From: Achromobacter marplatensis
GTDB lineage: Bacteria; Pseudomonadota; Gammaproteobacteria; Burkholderiales; Burkholderiaceae_B
Direction: 5' to 3'
Length of the DNA: 64,000 nucleotides
Assembly: GCF_002209535.1 (NCBI RefSeq)
Contig: NZ_NJIG01000007.1
Location: 248,001 to 312,000 of the forward strand
Shown here piece after piece: positions 45,575-53,438 of the stretch (position 1 is the stretch's first letter; the number at the start of each line of letters is the position of its first letter). Position numbers and translations under genes: made by a program. Below the pieces are notes generated by a model, which did no database searches, had not been told where the DNA came from, and saw only the letters and a list, made by a program, of their open reading frames with translations.

Positions 45575-45735
45575 TCCGACGATGTGGGAAATCCCGCTAC
45601 CCCACTTCCAAATGGGGTGGGCGGGCACAGGACAAGGTTGGAAGACCGGAATCGTCGGAAACCGGCGTGCGGCTAGCGCACCCCTGCCAAGGCCCGCCCA
45701 TTGGGCGTGCAAAGGCATGCGGACCCAAGGTCCGC
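45575..45735 (-). promoter_or_regulatory. Hairpin-rich mRNA leader with ribosome-site sequestering helix
   Basis: In transcript order: GCGGACC/GGTCCGC (45735-45719), CGCCC/GGGCG (45707-45695), GTGCG/CGCAC (45681-45667), then TCCGACGAT (45659-45651), a hairpin ACCCCA/TGGGGT (45618-45599) and ATCGTCGGA (45583-45575). The two 9-mers pair perfectly, and the second overlaps the first bases of the GGAGGAA ribosome site. Regulation of translation is inferred. Confidence 0.5.
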
Positions 45736-45779
45736 ACCGACGAATTTACCGGCTTCCAAACCGGGCTACCGTTGTGAGG

Positions 45780-46016
45780 TAGTGGGGGGAGTATACGGCG
45801 ATGGCGGAGCCCTTAGCGGTCAGGAGAGACAATTTGGCGACAGTCAGTGCCGAATGCTCATTAAGGCTGGTCTGCTATCGACTGTGCATTCAACCGGTCG
45901 TAAGTAGTCTATTGCCGTAGACTGCTTCCGGCCAATAACGGTCGTCTATTAACTTTAATTGCACAGCCTCCCTATTTATTTTCAAATCGAATTGGCAAGA
46001 TTTTTTGGAGCATTGC
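45780..46016. other. Intergenic start of the AT-richer island
   Basis: About 240 bp without a convincing gene. Base composition shifts here from GC-rich to clearly AT-richer (for example the stretch around 45950-46006), marking the left edge of the putative defence island. It should hold the promoter of the large nuclease-like gene; I see no clear operator, integrase site or inverted repeat. Confidence 0.4.
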
Positions 46017-49000
46017 GTGAACGAGCATTTCCCTCCCTCGGACTTACATGCCTTCTTTGATGCAATGAGCGAACAAACTACTTGGGCAAATCTCGAGCGC
46101 TCGTTTGATGATATAGCGAAGGACAACGCTATGGTTGTCGCCGAGCTTGCCAACTTTGAGCGAGACAGCACGGTGGCTTTGCTCGCTAGCCTTCTCACTC
46201 TCCCTGCACACCAATCCGAGTGCTTGCGCTTCGAGTTCCTAGCGGCCCTTGCCCTTATCTACTGCCAAGGCAAGCAGATTGCCACGGTTGATGACGCGCG
46301 GCGCTGGCATGGTGCCGTCGGCGAATCGAGCAGTGCCATTGGAGAAGATCCAGCAGAAGACGTATTCGTTTCCCTAGTCGGAAACGCGAGAGGTGATTAC
46401 CGCGTACTGGAAGGGGTGTGGGAGGCCGCGGGTTTTTATACCCAGCTGATGGTCAATATTGTCAGCGACATGCCGAATACCCGTCGATATCATTCACTTA
46501 AGCGCGCTATACAGGCGCTTCTTCGCCTCTCAGACGTCGTTTGCGCACGCTCAGGGCTACATCGCTTTCAGTCCGGAGGGGACGACACCCCTATCTCGCT
46601 TGACACTGGTGGGCTTGATGCGGACGAGCTCTGTTCACGTGTCCTGTTGCCCGATCGTTTGCTTCGAGCAGAGGGGATAGTAGTTGCAGACCTTGCACTT
46701 TTCATGCTTGATCCGTCACAGATAAGCAAGCTTGGCAGTCAAACACCTGGGGCCGGAATACTTGAGGAGCGACCGCTGCTTCGCACGCCAGGTGGCCTTG
46801 TAGTTGTGTTCCCTACGGCTATCACCATTGCCCTTCGCCACGCTGTGATTGCGTTCGCCAATCGAACAGGCGAATTGAGTAGTTTGGACCAAGCGCTGGC
46901 AAACACCTATGCGCGAACCTTCTTCGAGATGCCGGTCTTCGGCAGTGGCGGGCGGTTGAGATTGTCTTGGCAGAAGTACAGGACGATCCGAACAGCGATT
47001 GCTATCTCCTCCGTCGATGTCGGCCACCTTATGGTGCTCCAGTTTGTCCTGCCCTCTACACAGCAGCACACGGACACAGGTTTCAGCAGCATGCTTCAGC
47101 TCGACGAGGTGACCGCGCAATTCCTAGACTCTTCTGTCATGAACGCCACAGTTAGCCTCGCCAAACAACCCGGCTTCCAGCGTGGCATGGTTGTGCGCGT
47201 GGGCTGCGGATGGGGTGCGGGTTTTGCAGGTATGGCTCCCAAATTGTCCGATGGCTGGCAGTTTGAGGGGATGTCTGGCGCGGATTTTGTCCGGCTAGGG
47301 TCGTTGTCCGAGATGTCACCGCTTGTCTTTTGGCGTGTGCAGGATGCGGAAGAGAGAGTCGCGCAAGCCGGGGTGCGACTCGTCAACATGAACGGAACCC
47401 TCAACCTTGTTGGCTGGATACGTGCCAATGAGGGCCACATGATTCCTCACGACCAATTGCCAGAGGAGCGCATTACGCCCGAGCGCCCGCTGATGCTGAT
47501 GATTCCGACGAATTTACTCCGTGACGTGCGGATAGCGGCAGACATAGGATACGACCGACATCGCACTAGGGACAACAATGGCAAATGGCACCGAGTGATG
47601 AGGCCTTCAGCAGAGGATTTTTTCCCGACCGAACGGGAGAGCAAGTGCTACGTATCCATTGACGAACTTGATGCGCAACGTCTGACCTGCGTGTATGAGG
47701 GGCAGATCAATCCTTGGGTGACGATTGAAGCTCCCGACATGCAAGATCGCGGGCTCGTCATCGAACTTGCCAAAATGGTTCAAACATGGCTTGGGCGGAT
47801 TGGTGAAGCGCTGGAAGCCATGAGTGAGCAGTCAACAAGGAAGTCACTAAAAGTCTATCTGCATTTTGCAGGTAGTGACGACATTGGCCGCTTCGAAGGG
47901 CAGAAGCCGCTTGAGGATCTGAATACCTTTTGGCAACTTGAACGTATCCGTGAGCACAGAACAATTCGGGTAGTTTTCAAAGATGGGTATCTTGCCGGCT
48001 TTCGTGCGCCGGACAACCGTGCAGAGCGCGCTCTGGTGCGCGCACTCGGCACCGCGTTTGCCACGCTTCTTCGGATGGATGCGCCGGTCGAAAAAGGGGT
48101 CATTGTCGAACAGATGGCAGTGCCCAATGACGCAGCGCGGAGCTTCCACCTCATGTTGACATTTGACTTCAGTGTCTATCTGCGCAGTTCGCTGACCCGG
48201 CGCCTTTTGACCATTGAAGACATCGATTCGGCTGCAGCACGAATCGAGCTCGGATGGCGGGCAGTTGCTGCAGACGCGCCCGCACGGTATGAAGGAAAGA
48301 AAGCGGTTGGAAAGCTCCTCAATGACGTGGTTGATGTGCTCCTCCAAGACATGCAGAGCGAGCTCTCCCGCTTTGATCGCAAGCAGACTGTGCTGCGTCT
48401 TCTCGAAAATTTCGCACGGGCACGCAGCGACGAGAACCACTGGTATCGTACGGCAGCAGCCGTCCTCGGCCTGCATGCAGGGGAGGATGGTGTTGAGGCG
48501 ACGATTGCTAGGCAAATGGCCCGCTATGCGGGTGCAGCGCTGACTTCCCGGCTAGTCATTGAACTGGCTCTCTGCGCATGTCCCATAAGCGACGGAATTG
48601 AGCCCTCAGATATGGCACTCGGTCGGCTCCTTGCACGTGCATCATTGCTCTTCCGCATCGGTGGCATGTCGGATGCAGTGCGTTTCGGTGCTTTGCCTGC
48701 CGATGTCCGCATCTCTCCCTTAGGAGACCTTCTCTTTCGCGATGAGCTCGGAGAAATGGTGCTTGAGCCACTGCTGTCAAAAGCAACCAACGAACAGTTT
48801 GAGGCGCAAGCCGCACGATTCGAACAGAACTACTTTAAGGCTAGCGAAGTGGAAGATGTGGCCGCCAAAGAAGACCTAGCAGGTGTCGCAAAGGTCGGCA
48901 GCGACACCGAAACTTTCCTTGCATTCTGGAAGGCAGAGATGGGCTTTGTTATCGAGGATGGCATGCGATTTGTCCAAGCCCTCGAGTCAATCGGAATAGA

Positions 49001-49832
49001 GCAGCATTCGATGATCTTCGAGATGAATCGGAGCCAACTAGAATATGTCGGTAAATCGGCCGGCCTCGACGAGGACGTCATTGCAGCGTTTATCAATCAA
49101 TTCGTGCTCAGAACGCGCCCGAAATGGAATGACGTTCCGGATGGGTTTGATCTTTCTGATATCTATCCCTGGCGGTATGGTCGGCGCCTTTCTGTTGCGG
49201 CTCGGCCCTTGTTGCAGATTGACGAGAGTCACGATCCATTGATTGTCGTCGCACCCGGACTGCTGAATATGTCCCTGAAATATATTTTCGAAGGGGCGTA
49301 TACTGGACAGTTAAAACGCGACTTTTTCCGCACAGAAGGTATGCGAGATACCTGGCTGGGGGAGGCACGGGAAGGACACACGTTCGAGAAAACCTTGGAA
49401 ATAGAACTCCGTGAAGCAGGCTGGACGGTTCGACGCGGAATCGGTTTCCCTGAAATCCTTCGCAGAAATCTACCAAACAACCCTGGTGACATTGATCTTC
49501 TCGCTTGGCGATCGGATCGTGATCAGATACTCATCATCGAATGCAAGGATCTGTCTCTTGCTCGGAACTACTCGGAAGTCGCTTCGCAGCTCTCCGAATA
49601 TCAAGGTGATCACATAAAGGGCAAACCAGACAAACTAAGAAAGCATCTGATGCGCGTGACGCTCGCAAAGGAGAACATCGCCGATATGGCTCGGTTCACA
49701 TCCGTGGACAGTCCTCAGCTTACGTCATGGCTTGTCTTCAGTGGTGTCTCCCCCGTCGCTTACGCCCAGTCGCAGATTGAGGCACTAGAAGGCACCTATG
49801 TCGGGCGCCCAGCCGATCTTCTGAAATTTTGA
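46017..49832 (+). CDS. Large protein of unknown family with C-terminal PD-(D/E)XK nuclease-like domain
   Basis: A 1271-residue protein starting at a GTG (46017) with GGAG six bases upstream. Residues 1 to about 1100 show no motif I recognise: mostly helical, no P-loop, no membrane segments. At the C-terminus, [14 protein letters not shown] (near 1123), GDIDLLAW (D near 1158) and ILIIECKDL (E and K near 1175 and 1177) make the E...D...ExK pattern of PD-(D/E)XK nucleases, followed by a helix ([13 protein letters not shown]). Codon and base use are less GC-rich than in its surroundings, which suggests transfer. It converges on a retron operon. A role in cutting foreign nucleic acid is inferred. 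Confidence 0.8.
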   Translation: MNEHFPPSDLHAFFDAMSEQTTWANLERSFDDIAKDNAMVVAELANFERDSTVALLASLLTLPAHQSECLRFEFLAALALIYCQGKQIATVDDARRWHGAVGESSSAIGEDPAEDVFVSLVGNARGDYRVLEGVWEAAGFYTQLMVNIVSDMPNTRRYHSLKRAIQALLRLSDVVCARSGLHRFQSGGDDTPISLDTGGLDADELCSRVLLPDRLLRAEGIVVADLALFMLDPSQISKLGSQTPGAGILEERPLLRTPGGLVVVFPTAITIALRHAVIAFANRTGELSSLDQALANTYARTFFEMPVFGSGGRLRLSWQKYRTIRTAIAISSVDVGHLMVLQFVLPSTQQHTDTGFSSMLQLDEVTAQFLDSSVMNATVSLAKQPGFQRGMVVRVGCGWGAGFAGMAPKLSDGWQFEGMSGADFVRLGSLSEMSPLVFWRVQDAEERVAQAGVRLVNMNGTLNLVGWIRANEGHMIPHDQLPEERITPERPLMLMIPTNLLRDVRIAADIGYDRHRTRDNNGKWHRVMRPSAEDFFPTERESKCYVSIDELDAQRLTCVYEGQINPWVTIEAPDMQDRGLVIELAKMVQTWLGRIGEALEAMSEQSTRKSLKVYLHFAGSDDIGRFEGQKPLEDLNTFWQLERIREHRTIRVVFKDGYLAGFRAPDNRAERALVRALGTAFATLLRMDAPVEKGVIVEQMAVPNDAARSFHLMLTFDFSVYLRSSLTRRLLTIEDIDSAAARIELGWRAVAADAPARYEGKKAVGKLLNDVVDVLLQDMQSELSRFDRKQTVLRLLENFARARSDENHWYRTAAAVLGLHAGEDGVEATIARQMARYAGAALTSRLVIELALCACPISDGIEPSDMALGRLLARASLLFRIGGMSDAVRFGALPADVRISPLGDLLFRDELGEMVLEPLLSKATNEQFEAQAARFEQNYFKASEVEDVAAKEDLAGVAKVGSDTETFLAFWKAEMGFVIEDGMRFVQALESIGIEQHSMIFEMNRSQLEYVGKSAGLDEDVIAAFINQFVLRTRPKWNDVPDGFDLSDIYPWRYGRRLSVAARPLLQIDESHDPLIVVAPGLLNMSLKYIFEGAYTGQLKRDFFRTEGMRDTWLGEAREGHTFEKTLEIELREAGWTVRRGIGFPEILRRNLPNNPGDIDLLAWRSDRDQILIIECKDLSLARNYSEVASQLSEYQGDHIKGKPDKLRKHLMRVTLAKENIADMARFTSVDSPQLTSWLVFSGVSPVAYAQSQIEALEGTYVGRPADLLKF

Positions 49833-50183
49833 TGATGGATGTCGGATAATAGCTATGCGACTAAACCTCTTGAATATCGCACCTATGGATTCTCTCGTTG
49901 AAGGCCAGTACGCCCACGATGTCGATAAAGCAGATCGCTTGGAACGCCAAACCCTTTGAGGGTTAGACCACCTTGGTCAGTGATAAATAGACAGCCATCG
50001 GGAGTGGGGTATTGCTTGCCATTAAACAACCTTCGGACTCCGATCACCAGCAACCACTAAGCGGGCGTTCAAATTCTTACCACGGACGGCACTGCGTACT
50101 GAAAGGGATACCAGGCTTTCACTTCAGAGAATTTGCCTGCCAAAACCATATTCTGAGGTCCGTTCTTTAGAGCGCGAAAGCCC
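49833..50183. other. Intergenic gap between convergent island genes
   Basis: 350 bp between the stops of the nuclease-like gene and the reverse transcriptase gene. No gene is evident. A small hairpin AACCCT-TTG-AGGGTT at 49950-49964 could help to end transcription, but it has no T-run. No insertion-sequence ends were found. Confidence 0.45.
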
Positions 50184-51194
50184 TCACTCAGGACTATGTA
50201 ACTCCGCCGCACGGGCTTCCTCCTGAATCGCTCTCAGATCCACATAGGAACGATTCGCCCAACCGGCGTATCGACCGTCCAGGAACGCTGCCTCACCCAA
50301 TAAGCCTGCTAGCTTCCTTTGCAGCAACAGCCGTTGCTGCACATCTGCAGGTGCATGCTTGGCGATCGCCGATGCGATGGCCCTTGCCTTCAAAAATCGA
50401 GCATGTGGAACTTTTATTTCATTATCTGAAATAACAATACCGGTTACATGTTTGACTTGATTGCTTCGAAAAAATCGAGTCTTCTCCTGAGCAAGGGTAT
50501 GCCCGCATGACTCCACCATTTTTGTCACAAACTGCGAAAGTCCTCGAGGGAGCAAAGCTCCCGAAAACGTCAGATCATCCACATAACAGGTAAAGACTAA
50601 TTTGTGGCGTCCAGCATAATGATACAGTGCATCAAAGAGTGGTTTATTTGCGTATAGCGACAACAAGGGGCTCAACGGGCTTCCTGTAGGTAACCCGAGA
50701 AGTGAGCTCGCCTCTTTGACATTCCTATAGCAACACAACCGAGCAAGTATGTCTGCTACATCAGGCGCACAGCACAACTGATCGGCAAAGAAGTTCCTGA
50801 CGGCGGAGAGTGAGGTGGAAGGATAAAATCGCCGCACATCAAATGTCGCGACACGGCGGCCGTTAATATGGGCCTCGGCGTTCGAACGGTAGGAACGACC
50901 TCTAACAGCTGCATGCCCATATTCAGGAGGACGTACACGAGAGAGCAGCTTGTGAATGCGCTCATGGACTCGACGCAATTCAGGCTTTGGTTCCTGCACT
51001 AACCGCTCTTTTCTAACCTTGCCCGTAAATTGGCACACTTCCTGTGGCAAGGGAAAAACCCTGTAGTTCTCCAAACTATTAACCAGAGCGAGCAACTTAG
51101 ATTTCGGCACTCCAATAAGTATAGAGAGTCTGGTCTTGGAACCTAGTCTATACAGCGCACACTGATTAATGTCATACAGTTCACGCTTGGCCAT
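50184..51194 (-). CDS. Retron-type reverse transcriptase
   Basis: A 336-residue reverse transcriptase. The polymerase motifs are FDVRRFYPS (residues 118-126, metal D119), GLPTGSPLSPLLSL (167-180) and YVDD (204-207). Two hallmarks set retron enzymes apart: NAxxH at 105-109 (SNAEAH) and VTG at 250-252 (VKHVTGIVISD). Group II intron maturase and endonuclease domains are absent. It would copy part of a structured RNA into multicopy single-stranded DNA linked to that RNA. It is the last gene of an operon after a small peptide gene and an XRE gene. Ribosome site AGAAGAA precedes the ATG. Confidence 0.92.
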   Translation of the reverse strand: MAKRELYDINQCALYRLGSKTRLSILIGVPKSKLLALVNSLENYRVFPLPQEVCQFTGKVRKERLVQEPKPELRRVHERIHKLLSRVRPPEYGHAAVRGRSYRSNAEAHINGRRVATFDVRRFYPSTSLSAVRNFFADQLCCAPDVADILARLCCYRNVKEASSLLGLPTGSPLSPLLSLYANKPLFDALYHYAGRHKLVFTCYVDDLTFSGALLPRGLSQFVTKMVESCGHTLAQEKTRFFRSNQVKHVTGIVISDNEIKVPHARFLKARAIASAIAKHAPADVQQRLLLQRKLAGLLGEAAFLDGRYAGWANRSYVDLRAIQEEARAAELHSPE

Positions 51195-51207
51195 AGCCTA
51201 TTCTTCT

Positions 51208-51510
51208 CTAGATATTGGACTTTGGTTTCTTTTGCTCCACCCATTGCAAAAGTGACACCACTTTACGAGCAACCCCAACGCGCAGTCTATCCGTTACTTT
51301 CTTACTATCCAGTGACTCAGAGAAGAACATTAGAGAAGACACTGGCACGTCAAATCTAACGCTGTACTTATTCAACAAGTCTAATGAAGGTGATTTTTTA
51401 CCTGATTCGATTTCGGACAAATAAGAATTCGAAATGCCTAACTCCGAGCACAGTTGGCTCTGAGACAGATCATGATAGGCACGTATAAGACGTAGGGCTT
51501 CGTTAAGCAT
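51208..51510 (-). CDS. XRE-family HTH protein of the retron operon
   Basis: A 100-residue protein. Residues 4-60 are an XRE helix-turn-helix (LIRAYHDLSQSQLCSELGIS, then NSYLSEIESGKKSPSLDLL). The remaining 40 residues form a basic tail (ARKVVSLLQWVEQKKPKSN). GGGAG precedes the ATG. It sits 13 bp before the reverse transcriptase gene. It may repress the operon through the TTTCGCT half-sites near the promoter, act as antitoxin, or be part of the effector; several described retron types carry an HTH accessory protein. Confidence 0.85.
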   Translation of the reverse strand: MLNEALRLIRAYHDLSQSQLCSELGISNSYLSEIESGKKSPSLDLLNKYSVRFDVPVSSLMFFSESLDSKKVTDRLRVGVARKVVSLLQWVEQKKPKSNI

Positions 51511-51549
51511 AACGATCTCCCAAAGGAGTAATAAGGGCGGGGTAAGCCC

Positions 51550-51732
51550 CTACGAAAACAAGTCCGCGACAAAGCTCCTCAAAGGCTCACTCTTTTGCCA
51601 GAGTTTTTCAACCCAATCAAATAGAATGACACACCATTTGACCAACTTCAGTGCAGACTTCAGCACTCCCAATAGGGAGCGCTCCTTTTTCGCACTAGGC
51701 GAACGCAATTCAGCGGGTTGTTTATTTGACAT
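51550..51732 (-). CDS. Small amphipathic/hydrophobic peptide of the retron operon, 60 aa
   Basis: A 60-residue product, first gene after the putative msr-msd region, with GGAG ten bases before the ATG. A polar, basic N-terminus (SNKQPAELRSPSAKKERS) is followed by a tryptophan-rich amphipathic or membrane helix (LLGVLKSALKLVKWCVILFD, WVEKLWQ). Size and composition resemble membrane-active toxins. A toxic effector controlled by the retron complex is a hypothesis. Confidence 0.65.
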   Translation of the reverse strand: MSNKQPAELRSPSAKKERSLLGVLKSALKLVKWCVILFDWVEKLWQKSEPLRSFVADLFS

Positions 51733-51791
51733 ATTTACTGCTCCGGTTGCGACCCAAAATTAGGCCATCTCGCATACAACCAGGACTGTCA

Positions 51792-51994
51792 AATACGGAG
51801 CGAATTGCGTCTTTCCCCCTACCTAATCACCCGTTTTCGGTTCTCGCCGAAAACGGCTTATCCCCTCGCCTCTGCAGCATGTCGTCATCCATGACGGAGC
51901 ACCGCCAGCTGCCAGACGCGGGAATGGGCAGAAGCCGAAGCCTCCACGGGGCCGAAACCCCCACAACCGCGAGAAAAAATCTCCGTTTACCGCT
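51792..51994 (-). ncRNA. Candidate retron msr-msd RNA
   Basis: About 200 nt between the promoter and the peptide gene, dense in stem-loops. In transcript order: GGGG/CCCC with loop GTTTCGG, GAGGC-TTCG-GCTTC, CTGCC/GGCAG, CGTCA-TGGA-TGACG, and a perfect 10-bp stem CCGTTTTCGG/CCGAAAACGG (51856-51831). The ends can pair through AAACGGAG (51988-51981) and CTCCGTATT (51800-51792, one bulge), as a1/a2 repeats do. The branching guanosine and exact ends were not identified. Confidence 0.5.
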
Positions 51995-52000
51995 GAGTGG

Positions 52001-52030
52001 ATAATATGGCATCTTTCGCTCAATAGTCAA
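52001..52030 (-). promoter_or_regulatory. Sigma-70 promoter of the retron operon
   Basis: TTGACT (52030-52025), an 18-bp spacer and TATTAT (52006-52001) on the minus strand. Transcription would start near 51994, exactly before the structured RNA region. Confidence 0.65.
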
Positions 52031-52051
52031 ATTTTTTCGCTACCAGCGAAA
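52014..52051. promoter_or_regulatory. TTTCGCT half-site array around the retron promoter
   Basis: TTTCGCT at 52014-52020 and 52035-52041 (21 bp apart, two helical turns) and its inverse AGCGAAA at 52045-52051; the last two form part of a 10-bp hairpin (52032-52054). The array flanks the -35 element, a likely operator for the XRE protein. Confidence 0.5.
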
Positions 52052-52208
52052 AAAAGCCATCACCCGTCCCTAAATTTTTCATGATCACGACCAATTACCG
52101 CCTACTTCTGATCAGGAGGGTCCGACGTATGTTGTCGTACTACAACTTTGGCATGATCAGAGCGGCCAACTAACATGACATTTCGCTCCCATAGAAATCC
52201 GGTTCCCA

Positions 52209-52823
52209 CTACCGCAACACCCCAACATCCATCACCTCCGCCCCACACCCCTCCACCAACTCCCCATCATGGCTCGCAAACAACACTACCCGATCCTTCC
52301 CCCAAGCCTTAAATAGCTCCGCCAGCACCGCCCGCCCCCGCGCATCGAACCCATTGCTAGGCCCATCCCCGATCACCACCGCCGGATCGCCCAAGGCCGC
52401 CGCCGTCACGAACACCTTGCGCCGCGTGCCGGTCGACATCTGTTCAAAGCGCTTGTCCAGATGCGGTTCCAGGCCCAGGTCATAGGCCAGCTCCAGGGTG
52501 GCCTCATCCAGCGCCACGTTCTTTTCCGCCGCGACCTGTTCCAGCAGCCCGCGCCCCGTCTGCGTGGGGAACGCGAGGCAGTTGTCGGGCACGTAGGCCA
52601 GGCGGGCCTTGGCTTGTTGGGGCGCGTGGGTCAGGGAATGCCCGTCTATCCACACGTCTCCGCTATCGGGCGCGATGACTCCGGCGATGAGGTTCAGGAG
52701 GGTGGATTTGCCGGTGCTGTCTTCTTCGCATAGGGCCACGCACCCGGGCGTGAAACGGTGGGTGGGGCCCTGGAAGACGAGGTAGTCGCCGTAGCGTTTG
52801 CTGAGATTGTCGAGTCGTAGCAT
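52209..52823 (-). CDS. Degenerate ABC ATPase, paralogue B
   Basis: A 204-residue protein, about 81 % identical to the one at 35140-35754 over its whole length without gaps (hand count, 39 differences). It has the same changes: CEEDSTGKS for Walker A, VVIGDGPS with glycine at the catalytic glutamate position, and YVPDN for the Q-loop. Signature STGT and H185 are present. No permease is adjacent. It diverges from the second fecI gene and borders the defence island. Conservation of identical defects in two copies argues for a selected function and against decay. Confidence 0.8.
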   Translation of the reverse strand: MLRLDNLSKRYGDYLVFQGPTHRFTPGCVALCEEDSTGKSTLLNLIAGVIAPDSGDVWIDGHSLTHAPQQAKARLAYVPDNCLAFPTQTGRGLLEQVAAEKNVALDEATLELAYDLGLEPHLDKRFEQMSTGTRRKVFVTAAALGDPAVVIGDGPSNGFDARGRAVLAELFKAWGKDRVVLFASHDGELVEGCGAEVMDVGVLR

Positions 52824-52900
52824 GGCGGGGGGTTTACGTAGGAACAGGGTGGACTAGAAGCGGGGGGTGGGACTAGAAGCGGCCGCGCTCGCTATGCAAT

Positions 52901-52924
52901 AATTGATAACGATTCCCATTCATT
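52901..52924. promoter_or_regulatory. Fur-box-like sequence, cassette 2
   Basis: AATTGATAACGATTCCCATT followed by CATT is close to the Fur consensus with its GATAAT/ATTATC arms. It lies directly before the sigma gene and shares AACnATTCCCATTC with the site of cassette 1. Confidence 0.68.
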
Positions 52925-52937
52925 GATAGCGCACGCC

Positions 52938-53438
52938 GTGGACTCGACACGCGATAGCCGGTTTTCCACCATTTATAAGAATGACCACCCGTGGCTGGAG
53001 CGGCGGCTGCGCAATGGGTTGCGCAACCGCGAGGACGCGGAGGATGTGGCGGGCGAGACGTTTACGCAGTTGCTGTGCCTGCCGGCGCTGGAGCAGTTGA
53101 ACGAGCCGCGGGCCATGCTGGTCACTATCGCCCGGCGCATCACGTGGCGGCTGTGGCGGCGGCGCGAGCTGGAGCAGGCCTGGCTGGAGGTGTTGCGCTT
53201 GCAGCCGGAGCCGCTGGAGCCGTCGGCCGAGGAACGGGTGCAGACCTTGCAGGCCTTGCAGGCGCTGGATACGGCGCTGGACGTGCTGTCTGCCAAGGCG
53301 AGGATGGCGTTTCTGTATAGCCAGCTTGATGGGATGACTCATGTGGAGATTGCGGCGCGGCTGAAGGTGTCGCCGACCATGGTGCGCAAGTACATCGTGC
53401 AGGCTTTGCGCCGTTGCTGCGAGGTGTTTGGGATATGA
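52938..53438 (+). CDS. FecI-type ECF sigma factor (cassette 2)
   Basis: A 166-residue ECF sigma factor of the iron group: region 2 HPWLERRLRNGLRNREDAEDVAGETFTQLL with VTIARRITWRLWRR, region 4 LSAKARMAFLYSQLDGMTHVEIAARLKVSPTMVRKYIVQAL. GTG 52938 is taken as start; a TTG at 52923 would lie inside the Fur box. No strong ribosome site is visible. Its stop overlaps the fecR start (ATGA). It would activate the receptor gene downstream. Confidence 0.9.
   Translation: MDSTRDSRFSTIYKNDHPWLERRLRNGLRNREDAEDVAGETFTQLLCLPALEQLNEPRAMLVTIARRITWRLWRRRELEQAWLEVLRLQPEPLEPSAEERVQTLQALQALDTALDVLSAKARMAFLYSQLDGMTHVEIAARLKVSPTMVRKYIVQALRRCCEVFGI

Noticed and set aside
50184-51194. Group II intron or diversity-generating retroelement as the source of the reverse transcriptase
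   Set aside because: No maturase/endonuclease domain, no intron domain V structure seen nearby, no template/variable repeat pair; the NAxxH and VTG motifs point to a retron.
51823-52030. Short open frames of 66-92 codons within the retron leader on either strand
   Set aside because: They overlap the promoter and the hairpin-rich RNA region, have no ribosome sites and show no protein-like composition.
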